NCBI RefSeq assembly: GCF_029265695.1
Contig: NZ_JAJUHW010000003.1
Location: 1-64,000 of the forward strand
Direction: 5' to 3'
From: Gracilinema caldarium
GTDB lineage: Bacteria; Spirochaetota; Spirochaetia; Treponematales; Breznakiellaceae
DNA length: 64,000 nt
Positions within the stretch are counted from its first letter, which is position 1. Each line of letters begins with the position of its first letter. The notes beneath the pieces were generated by a model. It was not told where the DNA came from, did not search any database, and saw nothing but the letters and a program-made list of their open reading frames with translations. Of the stretch, positions 41,823-49,005 are shown in pieces. The position numbers and the translations under genes were made by a program.

Positions 41823-42935
41823 ATGGCTCAATTGCAGATAAAATCCGCGGAAGGAACGACCCATGATTTATTGGCCCTGGGAGCCCTTGTTACACGGCTT
41901 GATCCAGGGATCATTCCCTTTTCGGAAGCAAACCACTACGACCTCTATGTGTCAGGGGGCGAGTATAATGTGGCGGCGAACCTCTCCCAATGTTTCAGAA
42001 TGCGGACCGCTATTGCATCCGCCATGGTCGACTATCCTATCGGTCAGCGGGTGGAAAATGCGGTCAGAAAGGCTGGCGTAACACCCTATTATGTGCGTTT
42101 TCCCCATGACGGTGTGAGGGGTCCCAATATAGCTACCGTCTGGAGCGACCGCGGCCAGGGAGTGCGGGCTCCGGTCGTATTTTACAATCGATCCAATGAA
42201 GCAGCGGGGTATCTAAAACCAGGAAGTTTTAACTGGTCCGAATTATTTGCAAAGGGCATCCGCTGGTTCCATTCTGGAGGGATCTTTTCCGCCCTTTCAG
42301 AAACCACGCCGGCCCTGGTTGTAGAAGCAATGGAAGCAGCCAAGAAAGCCGGCGCGGTAGTTTCCTTTGATCTTAACTACCGGGCAAAGCTCTGGGCTGT
42401 CGCTGCAGCTTCCCGGGGGCTTTCTTCTGCCCAGGCTGCTGAACAGGCTTCTCAAACTCTGAGGGAAATTGTCCGCCATGTAGATGTCCTTGTAGGTAAC
42501 GAAGAAGACCTCCAAAAGGGCTTGGGCCTGCCGGGGCCAGAAGTAGAGAGCAAAAATAAGCTTGATCCATCAACTTTTTTTGGCATGATGGAAAGCGTGG
42601 TCCGTGATTTCCCAAACATTAAGGCTGTTGCCACAACGCTCCGGGAAGTACATTCTACCAACCGCCATTCCTGGGGGGCTGTTCTCTGGCTGGACGGAAA
42701 AAGCTATATATCCCCTACCTGTGAATTGGATGTGTATGATCGGGTAGGTGGTGGCGACGGTTTTGCCGCAGGCCTCTTTTATGGTCTTATGGCCGGGAAG
42801 AGCCCAGAAGAAGCGCTGCGGATTGGCTGGGCCCATGGGGCGCTCCTTACCACAACACCGGGTGACACGACCATGGTGAGCCTTGAACAGGTAGAAGCCT
42901 TTGCTAAAGGAGGCTCGGCCCGTATACAACGGTAA
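41823..42935 (+). CDS. PfkB-family sugar kinase, 2-keto-3-deoxygluconate kinase-like
   Basis: 370 residues. PfkB features: VSGGEYNVAANLSQCF near the N-terminus, FDLNYRAKLW in the middle and catalytic-base motif DVYDRVGGGDGFAAGLFYGL. LVGNEEDL is typical of the ribokinase fold. The FDLNYR-x-K-W signature and the neighbouring gnd gene favour 2-keto-3-deoxygluconate or a related sugar acid as substrate. GAGGA precedes the ATG by 7 nt. Confidence 0.85.
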   Translation: MAQLQIKSAEGTTHDLLALGALVTRLDPGIIPFSEANHYDLYVSGGEYNVAANLSQCFRMRTAIASAMVDYPIGQRVENAVRKAGVTPYYVRFPHDGVRGPNIATVWSDRGQGVRAPVVFYNRSNEAAGYLKPGSFNWSELFAKGIRWFHSGGIFSALSETTPALVVEAMEAAKKAGAVVSFDLNYRAKLWAVAAASRGLSSAQAAEQASQTLREIVRHVDVLVGNEEDLQKGLGLPGPEVESKNKLDPSTFFGMMESVVRDFPNIKAVATTLREVHSTNRHSWGAVLWLDGKSYISPTCELDVYDRVGGGDGFAAGLFYGLMAGKSPEEALRIGWAHGALLTTTPGDTTMVSLEQVEAFAKGGSARIQR

Positions 42936-42939
42936 TTTT

Positions 42940-42968
42940 TTGCAAATTCCTCCTGAATAACGTATATT
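42940..42968 (+). promoter_or_regulatory. promoter of the proline-rich small protein gene
   Basis: TTGCAA (42940-42945), 17 nt, TATATT (42963-42968). TATTAT at 42965-42970 is an alternative -10. The predicted leader is about 45 nt and ends in AAGGAGG. Confidence 0.5.
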
Positions 42969-43019
42969 ATAAATGAGGGATCAGGTGTTTTCTCCCTGTA
43001 TCCCCTCAAGGAGGATTGT

Positions 43020-43190
43020 ATGGCCCTAGAAAATTCAGGTGTGGTTCCTGGGCCTGTTGGACTCACTGTTCCGCCTCCCCAAGAAGATTTTACCCCCGCA
43101 GAGCCTGCTCCGGAACCGGAAGTACCCCCAGAACCTCCACCTGCACCATTACCGGTTTATCAGGGAACCGTGGTTGACAAATCGGTTTAG
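43020..43190 (+). CDS. proline-rich 56-residue protein
   Basis: ATG 43020 is preceded by a textbook AAGGAGG and a promoter. The product is MALENSGVVPGPVGLTVPPP, then an acidic proline run (PAEPAPEPEVPPEPPPAPLP) and the end VYQGTVVDKSV. There is no signal peptide or membrane segment. Roughly a third of the residues are proline, so it should be extended and disordered. The last block, Y-x-G-x-x-VD, recalls the short C-terminal motif of small motility-associated proteins, but I cannot assign it. It ends just before the arsR promoter. Confidence 0.6.
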   Translation: MALENSGVVPGPVGLTVPPPQEDFTPAEPAPEPEVPPEPPPAPLPVYQGTVVDKSV

Positions 43191-43198
43191 CTTCCATC

Positions 43199-43227
43199 TT
43201 GACATTGTTGCATAATATTGCAACAAT
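43199..43227. promoter_or_regulatory. arsR promoter and palindromic operator
   Basis: TTGACA (43199-43204) with AACAAT (43222-43227) 17 nt away. A perfect dyad, arms ATTGTTGCA (43204-43212) and TGCAACAAT (43219-43227) with a 6-nt centre, fills the spacer and -10. This is the layout expected for self-repression by the ArsR-type regulator that follows. Confidence 0.75.
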
Positions 43228-43248
43228 GAGATGAAAGGTGAGGATGCT

Positions 43249-43563
43249 ATGACCGAAGAGGAACAGAAGCGCTGCGAATTAAGGGCTCAAATGTTCAAAG
43301 CACTAGCCCATCCGTTGCGCATTTATATGCTTGAAAAAATCAAAGAACGACCCCGGTGTGTCTGTGAAATGGCATCAGAGTTAGGGGTTGATAAATCAAT
43401 TGTTTCAAAATACCTGACACAGCTTAAAAATGCCGGTATTCTAGAAGTTAAAAAAAGGGGCACCCTGGTAGAATATCACCTAGCTGCCCCCTGTGTGCTA
43501 GAACTAGCTTCCTGCGCTGAGTCTTCAGTCCTCGAGATCCGAAAAAAGCGCTTAATGATTTAG
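43249..43563 (+). CDS. ArsR-family transcriptional regulator
   Basis: 104 residues. MFKALAHPLRIYMLEKIKER and SELGVDKSIVSKYLTQLKNA form the winged helix. CVCEM in helix alpha3 is the cysteine pair used for arsenic/antimony or soft-metal sensing (ELCVCDL in classical ArsR), and another Cys pair is near the C-terminus (CVLELASC). GGTGAGG lies 5 nt before ATG 43249. The convergent arsC gene overlaps the 3' end by 4 bp. Metal release is expected to derepress the palindromic operator. Confidence 0.9.
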   Translation: MTEEEQKRCELRAQMFKALAHPLRIYMLEKIKERPRCVCEMASELGVDKSIVSKYLTQLKNAGILEVKKRGTLVEYHLAAPCVLELASCAESSVLEIRKKRLMI

Positions 43564-44006
43564 AGATGCGGCTCCTCAAAAGCTTCTGGTAAGGTCTTTA
43601 CAAAGTCCCGTATTTCATCTCTAACACGGCGATAGATATTCAGCACTTCTTCTTCACTTTTTGCGTTTTTTGCCAGAGCGGGCGGATCTTGAAATGAATG
43701 GTGTATAACTTTTGCCTTCCCAGGGAAGCGGGGGCAAACCTCTGCGGCATGATCACATACAGTAACTACATAATCAATGCCCTTATCCAATAGTTCTGTG
43801 ACCAATTTAGATCGATGGTTAGAAATGTCGACCCCAGCCTCAGCCATGACACGAACCGCAATTGGGTTAAGACCATGGGCTTCTACACCGGCTGAAAAAA
43901 CTTCAAATAGATCACCTTTTAAGTGCCTGGCCCATCCTTCAGCCATTTGGGATCGGCAGGAATTGCCGGTACAGAGAAACAGTATTTTCTTTTTTTCTGT
44001 ATTCAT
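43560..44006 (-). CDS. arsC: arsenate reductase, thioredoxin-coupled ArsC
   Basis: 148 residues of the low-molecular-weight phosphatase-like ArsC class. P-loop [18 protein letters not shown] with nucleophile Cys12, and a second cysteine pair [11 protein letters not shown] (Cys84 and Cys91) spaced as in the staphylococcal plasmid enzyme. So all three redox cysteines are present, which separates it from tyrosine phosphatases. It reduces arsenate to arsenite using thioredoxin. Its start codon overlaps the stop of the amino-acid transporter ATPase gene (ATGA), so it is the last gene of that operon. No arsenite efflux gene is in view. Confidence 0.92.
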   Translation of the reverse strand: MNTEKKKILFLCTGNSCRSQMAEGWARHLKGDLFEVFSAGVEAHGLNPIAVRVMAEAGVDISNHRSKLVTELLDKGIDYVVTVCDHAAEVCPRFPGKAKVIHHSFQDPPALAKNAKSEEEVLNIYRRVRDEIRDFVKTLPEAFEEPHL

Positions 44007-44734
44007 AAAATATGCTCCAAAAATCGTTTAGTCCGGTCTTCCTTTGGATTAGTAAAAAACTCATCCGGGGGAGCGGATTCTATTATTTGTCCCTGATCCA
44101 TAAAGATTACCCTATTTGCAGCAGCCCGGGCAAAGCCCATTTCGTGGGAAACTACAAGCATGGTCATGCCCTCTTTTGCAAGGGCCGTCATGACATCAAG
44201 AACCTCTTTTATCATTTCCGGATCCAGTGCGCTGGTTGGCTCATCGAAAAGCATGACCTTGGGATTCATAGCCAAAGCCCGCGCAATAGCGACCCGCTGC
44301 TGCTGTCCTCCGGATAGCTGATCTGGATAGGCATGGGCCTTGTCAGAGAGCCCTACTTTTTTAAGAAGCCGCAGGGCTGTTTCCTCTGCTTCTATGGCAC
44401 TTATTTTTTTTACTGTGGTCGGAGCCAGGGTAATATTTTGCAGTACCGATAGGTGGGGAAAGAGATTAAAGCTCTGGAAAACCATGCCAACCTCTTCTCT
44501 AATTTGGCGTATATCAGCTTTCTCATCGGTTACGCAATCCCCATCGATATAGATGGTGCCGCTGTCCAGCCGTTCAAGCCGATTTACACTGCGAAGCAAC
44601 GTACTTTTTCCCGAACCAGAGGGGCCAATAATAAGTACTACTTCGCCTTTGCTAACATCCAGATCTACACCCCGCAGGGCTTCTACTTTGCCGTATGTTT
44701 TACGGGCTCCACGAATACTAATGAAGGGTTCCAC
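44003..44734 (-). CDS. amino-acid ABC transporter ATP-binding protein
   Basis: 243 residues of the GlnQ/HisP class. Walker [21 protein letters not shown]-loop [20 protein letters not shown], signature [19 protein letters not shown] and Walker [15 protein letters not shown], then [18 protein letters not shown]. It powers polar amino-acid uptake. It overlaps the permease gene by 17 nt and the arsC gene by 4 nt. Confidence 0.92.
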   Translation of the reverse strand: MEPFISIRGARKTYGKVEALRGVDLDVSKGEVVLIIGPSGSGKSTLLRSVNRLERLDSGTIYIDGDCVTDEKADIRQIREEVGMVFQSFNLFPHLSVLQNITLAPTTVKKISAIEAEETALRLLKKVGLSDKAHAYPDQLSGGQQQRVAIARALAMNPKVMLFDEPTSALDPEMIKEVLDVMTALAKEGMTMLVVSHEMGFARAAANRVIFMDQGQIIESAPPDEFFTNPKEDRTKRFLEHIL

Positions 44735-45578
44735 GATGCCTCAACCTTTCTTCCATGATTGCGACCAAGCGCGAGAAGAATAATGTCATAACCAGATAGA
44801 TAAGGGCAATGACCGTATAGCTTTCAAAGTACCTGAAGGAAGTGGACGCAAATTCCCGTCCGCGACGCAGCAGGTCCGCAACCGCCAATATCGAAACCAG
44901 CGATGAATCTTTGAGCAGGGCGATAAACTCGTTGCCGATAGGCGGCAGTATCACCTTAATAGTCTGGGGAAGGATGACTTTTTGCATCGCCTGAGCTCTG
45001 CTGAGACCCAGGGCTAATGCGGCTTCCATCTGTCCCTTGGGAATTGACTGAATCCCTGCCCTAAAAATCTCAGCCATATAAGCGCCGTAACAGATAGACA
45101 TGGCCAAAATAGCCGCAGCGGGACCGCTCAGTTTTACCCAGTTTCCCAAGGCATAATAGATGTAAAAAAGCTGTACCAATAGGGGAATGCCCCGAATTAC
45201 TTCCACATAAACGGTGGCTATTCTATTGATAATTGTGACCTGGGAAATGCGGCCGAGACCGGCTATGAGGCCGATAAAAAGGGCAAAAAAGATCGCTGCT
45301 ATAGTTACACCAAAGGTAACCATGAGTCCGTCAGGGACAAAGGATAGTATCTTTACATAAGGGTCCGGAAAGAAGATGACCAGAACCGCGAGTATCGCCA
45401 GGGCACCGAAAAACGATATGTTCCACGCCGAAAGGGCACCCCGCTCCCCTTTCTGGGGTATCAGGGTACCGTCGGTTACGTTGATGTGGGTCGGAAGAGG
45501 AATAAGATCCTCTTCCTGCTTCGGTTCGGCTTTTTTGGATTCCCTCGTGTTAGATGGTGGAATTATTAATGGAGCCAT
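44718..45578 (-). CDS. amino-acid ABC transporter permease
   Basis: 286 residues. A polar 45-residue N-terminal extension ([20 protein letters not shown]) is followed by a HisMQ-type permease: [40 protein letters not shown] and the coupling EAA-like loop [20 protein letters not shown]. The N-terminal extension is longer than usual for the family. It overlaps the binding-protein gene by 13 nt. Confidence 0.9.
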   Translation of the reverse strand: MAPLIIPPSNTRESKKAEPKQEEDLIPLPTHINVTDGTLIPQKGERGALSAWNISFFGALAILAVLVIFFPDPYVKILSFVPDGLMVTFGVTIAAIFFALFIGLIAGLGRISQVTIINRIATVYVEVIRGIPLLVQLFYIYYALGNWVKLSGPAAAILAMSICYGAYMAEIFRAGIQSIPKGQMEAALALGLSRAQAMQKVILPQTIKVILPPIGNEFIALLKDSSLVSILAVADLLRRGREFASTSFRYFESYTVIALIYLVMTLFFSRLVAIMEERLRHRGTLH

Positions 45579-46360
45579 TTTTTTGCTATTTCTTCCAGCT
45601 TGCCGTTAGCTTTAATTTTTGCGAGCCCATCGTTAATGAGTGAAAGAGTTTTAGTATCCCCCTTGCGGACCGCAATACCAAGCCATTCGTCAGTAAAGGG
45701 TTCGCCGACGATCTTAAGCTTATCCTTGAATTTGGGGTTTTGTAAGGCAAAGTCCGCAGCAATCGGATTGTCCGCCACTACACCGGCGATTCTGCCGTTT
45801 GCCAGGTCTTCGAAAGCCAGGCCTACTTCGTCATAGGTTGCAAGCTGTATGCCGCTCACCTTTTGAATTTCGATGGCGCCGGTAGTCCCTATCTGGGCTC
45901 CAACTTTTTTGCCTACCATGTCTTTAAGGGTGCTCACCCCATTAAGCGTTTTTTGCACAACCAGGACCTGTCCTGCATTGACATAGGGTTCGGAAAAGTC
46001 CATAGTTTGCTTTCGTTCTTCGGTTATGGTGACCGATGAGCAGATTGCATCATAGTTCCCTGCTGCAAGACCTGCAAAAATGCCGTCCCAGGCAGTATTC
46101 CGGATTTCCACGTCGAATCCCGCAGCTTCGGCTATGGCCTTCATCATTTCTGGGGCAAAGCCAACAATGTTTTTATTTTCATCAACAAATTCCATGGGCG
46201 GCCATGTCGCATCGGATGCAATAACCAGTTTAACCCTTTCAGCAGGTTTTGTTGTCTGGGGCGCAGCAGATTCTTTTTTTTGACAAGATAGTACAAATCC
46301 AGTCAGGCAAAACACCGATAGGAACAAAATACCCGTAGGAAACAATATTCTTTTAGACAC
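45566..46360 (-). CDS. amino-acid ABC transporter substrate-binding lipoprotein
   Basis: 264 residues. Signal peptide with lipobox FVLSC (Cys near residue 26), then a class 3 solute-binding domain: KLVIASDATWPPMEFVDENK, FAPEMMKAIAEAAGFDVEIR, DGIFAGLAAGNYDAICSSVT and VGAQIGTTGAIE. Specificity cannot be read; polar or basic amino acids are the family norm. GTG 46360 with AAGGAGG 8 nt upstream. It is the first gene of the operon that ends with arsC. Confidence 0.9.
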   Translation of the reverse strand: MSKRILFPTGILFLSVFCLTGFVLSCQKKESAAPQTTKPAERVKLVIASDATWPPMEFVDENKNIVGFAPEMMKAIAEAAGFDVEIRNTAWDGIFAGLAAGNYDAICSSVTITEERKQTMDFSEPYVNAGQVLVVQKTLNGVSTLKDMVGKKVGAQIGTTGAIEIQKVSGIQLATYDEVGLAFEDLANGRIAGVVADNPIAADFALQNPKFKDKLKIVGEPFTDEWLGIAVRKGDTKTLSLINDGLAKIKANGKLEEIAKKWLH

Positions 46361-46390
46361 GGAGAGCCTCCTTGAGCAAAGATAGTCTTT

Positions 46391-46419
46391 ATAATAGTAG
46401 GAACTGTATATATTGTCAA
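46391..46419 (-). promoter_or_regulatory. promoter of the amino-acid transporter/arsC operon
   Basis: The minus strand reads TTGACA (46419-46414), 17 nt, TATTAT (46396-46391). The leader of about 25 nt ends with AAGGAGG before GTG 46360. No copy of the ArsR dyad is present here. Confidence 0.75.
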
Positions 46420-46516
46420 TTTAACTGCATTTTTATACATTCATAAACAGATTGAAATGATTGGCTTGCAGGATGGGCCCGTACTCGATACACTTACAAT
46501 ATAAGAAGGAGCTGGA

Positions 46517-47821
46517 ATGGATTTTTCTTCTACCCGTTCAAAGGAAATAAAGGTCAGTTTCAGGGAAGCGGTAATGCACTGTCTCCCCCCAGATAGCGGC
46601 CTGTATGTGCCTGCTTCCATGGTAGATTTACGGCCCTTTTTCCTCTATATGGACAGCGAAACCTCCTATCCAGAATTGGTGGCTACGGTAGCTCCTGTTC
46701 TCCTGCAGGGTGAGTTAAACCCGATTTCTGCTGCCCGGGTTGCTGAAAGCGCCTTTAGTTTTGAACCAGAGCTGAAACTGCTCGATTCCAATTTGTCGGT
46801 TCTGGAACTCCATAACGGACCGACCGGAGTATTTAAGGATTTTGGTATTGCTTTTTTAGCCGCCGTCATGGAAGAGCTTTTGAAACCTTCCGGTTACGCA
46901 ATGACACTAACTGCCACCACCGGCCATACGGGAGCCAGCGTAGCCCATGCGTTCCAAGGGCGTGCTGGTATTACCGCGGTGATTCTGTATCCTCAAGGTC
47001 ATGTACGGGGGCTTGATCCTGCAACCTTTGTAAATAACGGCGGCAATATCCTTCCGATTCAAATAGAAGGGACCTTTGATGATTGCCAGCGGCTTATCCG
47101 CGATGCTTTCGAGGACCGGCCTTTTGCGGATCGTTATGGACTCACAAGTGCGAATACCATCAATGTGGGTCGGCTTCTGCCTCAGGCGTTCTATTTCCTG
47201 TATGCATTTATTAAAATTAAGAAAGAACTGCATGGGGACCTGCTCTTTAGCGTACCTTCCGGTAACTTTGGCAACCTGATCGCAGGGCTTTACGCCTGGA
47301 AATTCGGGCTTCCTACAAATGGCTTTATCGCTGCCATGAATGCCAATGATACCTTTGGTGATTTTTTCCGGGGCCAGTCTTTTGTACCCCATACACCGAT
47401 TCGGACCTTGTCCCGTTCCATGGATGTCGGGAACCCCTCCAACTATGAACGGCTTGCTGCTTTTTATAACGAAGCTCCGGCGGTCATGAAGCATATGGTG
47501 TATTCTGAAAAGGTTAATGATGAGGCTACTCTGGCTGCCATGGAACGGGCCTGGAAACGCTATGGCATTCACCTTGATCCCCACGGTGCGGTAGGTTTCG
47601 CTGCGGCGGAACGGCTACTTTCAGGTGATATCGAAGATGGTCATGTGGTGGTGCTTTCAACCGGGCATCCTGCAAAGTATTCGGATCTGGTTAAAAAAGT
47701 AACTGGAAAGGAACCGGTAACTTCCGAGACACTTCACAATTTGCAGAAAGAGACTAGTCCGGTGGCGGTGATTCCTGCCCGCTTGGACGCACTTGAGTCG
47801 GCTATCGCTGGAGCACTGTAG
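46517..47821 (+). CDS. thrC: threonine synthase
   Basis: 434 residues of the fold-II PLP family, in the short bacterial class. N-terminal domain DSGLYVPASMVDL, PLP-lysine motif ELHNGPTGVFKDFGIAFLAA, then TATTGHTGASVAHAFQG, SANTINVGRLLPQAFYFLYA and VPSGNFGNLIAGLYA. It makes threonine from O-phospho-L-homoserine. AAGGAG precedes the ATG. It stands alone, convergent with the alpha-glucan operon by 12 bp. Confidence 0.93.
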   Translation: MDFSSTRSKEIKVSFREAVMHCLPPDSGLYVPASMVDLRPFFLYMDSETSYPELVATVAPVLLQGELNPISAARVAESAFSFEPELKLLDSNLSVLELHNGPTGVFKDFGIAFLAAVMEELLKPSGYAMTLTATTGHTGASVAHAFQGRAGITAVILYPQGHVRGLDPATFVNNGGNILPIQIEGTFDDCQRLIRDAFEDRPFADRYGLTSANTINVGRLLPQAFYFLYAFIKIKKELHGDLLFSVPSGNFGNLIAGLYAWKFGLPTNGFIAAMNANDTFGDFFRGQSFVPHTPIRTLSRSMDVGNPSNYERLAAFYNEAPAVMKHMVYSEKVNDEATLAAMERAWKRYGIHLDPHGAVGFAAAERLLSGDIEDGHVVVLSTGHPAKYSDLVKKVTGKEPVTSETLHNLQKETSPVAVIPARLDALESAIAGAL

Positions 47822-47833
47822 GGTGAGCCTATT

Positions 47834-49003
47834 TCATAATTTTTTACCATCCGCTCTGCGATATGGGTTTTTGACATTTCGCAGGTAATTTTGGTACGCA
47901 GCGGCACTCTCGTAGTAATTATCGAGTCCTTTAAATGATGATGCCTCATCGCAGCGGTACAGTTCGAGGAGAGTCGGAAATAGAGGTGATTCCAAAGTTT
48001 CCTGGGTCCTTTGCAGCGGCAATCGGGGCAGCGCTGCGGGCATCATGTGGTTGCGGACCAAATACTGAACTTTTCCAATGGTAGATTCGCTGTAACCAAG
48101 GCGCTCAAGAAACTTTTTTGCCAGATCCGCTCCCAGTTCTGCGTGTCTATCGAAACGGCGGCCGCCGGAAGATTCTGCAAGGCTTTTACCTGAATCATGG
48201 AGGAGCAGTCCTAAAGAAAGAAGAAGGTCTGCTTTTTTTCGGTGCCGAAAGGTTTCCAATGTATGGCGCCACACGTTACCTTCGGGATGAAACTCCTTGG
48301 AATGATCCGTACGATCCATCATGGCTAGCTCGGGCCATAATAATGCCATAAGGCCTGTTCCCATGAGCAATGAAAAGCCCAGGTCCGGCCGATTGGATGT
48401 TAAAAGCAGCTCAAGATAGGTTCGCTCCATTTCAGCTGGTAACTTTTGCGGTTCTGCCTGAAGGACCACCTTTTTTAACAGGTCTGTTACGGGGTCGTGA
48501 AAATAGTAAGGACTTTCCAAAGCGCTGTATCGAGAAAGCATAACCGCAGTTTCGAGTACCAGGTATGGACCGATGTCCCGCTGTTTTGGAGAGTTGGCGT
48601 TTATATCCAGCCAAGGAATATTGTTAACCGTCCTTTGTTCTGGATTAAAAAACGCCTTTGCCATTTCTTTCAGAACCGGATACAAACCGGCATTATCGAT
48701 AAAAACCTGCCTGCCTTGATCAAAGGCTACGTTAAGAAGGGAATGCTCAAATACAGGGCTGTTATGGTTTTCTGCGCAATAAAAATAATATCGATGCTCT
48801 CCTAAGTCCGCCGCCGCATCCGCGATGATGGCGCCGGGGAAACGGAGGTTTTCAAACAATCTGCTGAGCTCTGGAAGATCTGCGGTTGTTTTAACAAAAG
48901 TAACAGGCCCTGGCGGTATATTAAAATACCGATCCAGGGCACTGAAACCAATTAATTCTGCAGTCCATCCCGCTTCCAGCAGTTCCCGGAAGGGGCTTTT
49001 CAT
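47834..49003 (-). CDS. HD-domain protein related to CCA-adding enzymes, NTase-degenerate
   Basis: 389 residues. The C-terminal half has an HD phosphohydrolase domain (NVWRHTLETFRHR, LLLHDSGKS with His269-Asp270, RFDRHAELGADLAKKFLERL). The middle (RDIGPYLVLETAVMLSRYSA and FHDPVTDLLKKV) recalls tRNA nucleotidyltransferases. However, the expected GG-x-x-RD and D-x-D catalytic motifs near the N-terminus are replaced (ELIGFSALDRYF, VTFVKTTADLPEL). So nucleotidyl transfer seems lost while the hydrolase site remains. The gene follows the GH13 gene by 2 nt in an operon. Confidence 0.65.
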   Translation of the reverse strand: MKSPFRELLEAGWTAELIGFSALDRYFNIPPGPVTFVKTTADLPELSRLFENLRFPGAIIADAAADLGEHRYYFYCAENHNSPVFEHSLLNVAFDQGRQVFIDNAGLYPVLKEMAKAFFNPEQRTVNNIPWLDINANSPKQRDIGPYLVLETAVMLSRYSALESPYYFHDPVTDLLKKVVLQAEPQKLPAEMERTYLELLLTSNRPDLGFSLLMGTGLMALLWPELAMMDRTDHSKEFHPEGNVWRHTLETFRHRKKADLLLSLGLLLHDSGKSLAESSGGRRFDRHAELGADLAKKFLERLGYSESTIGKVQYLVRNHMMPAALPRLPLQRTQETLESPLFPTLLELYRCDEASSFKGLDNYYESAAAYQNYLRNVKNPYRRADGKKL

Positions 49004-49005
49004 AG

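Noticed and set aside
46907-47584. 225-codon open frame on the minus strand within thrC
   Set aside because: Antisense to thrC; basic and low in recognisable structure, as expected for a mirror frame.
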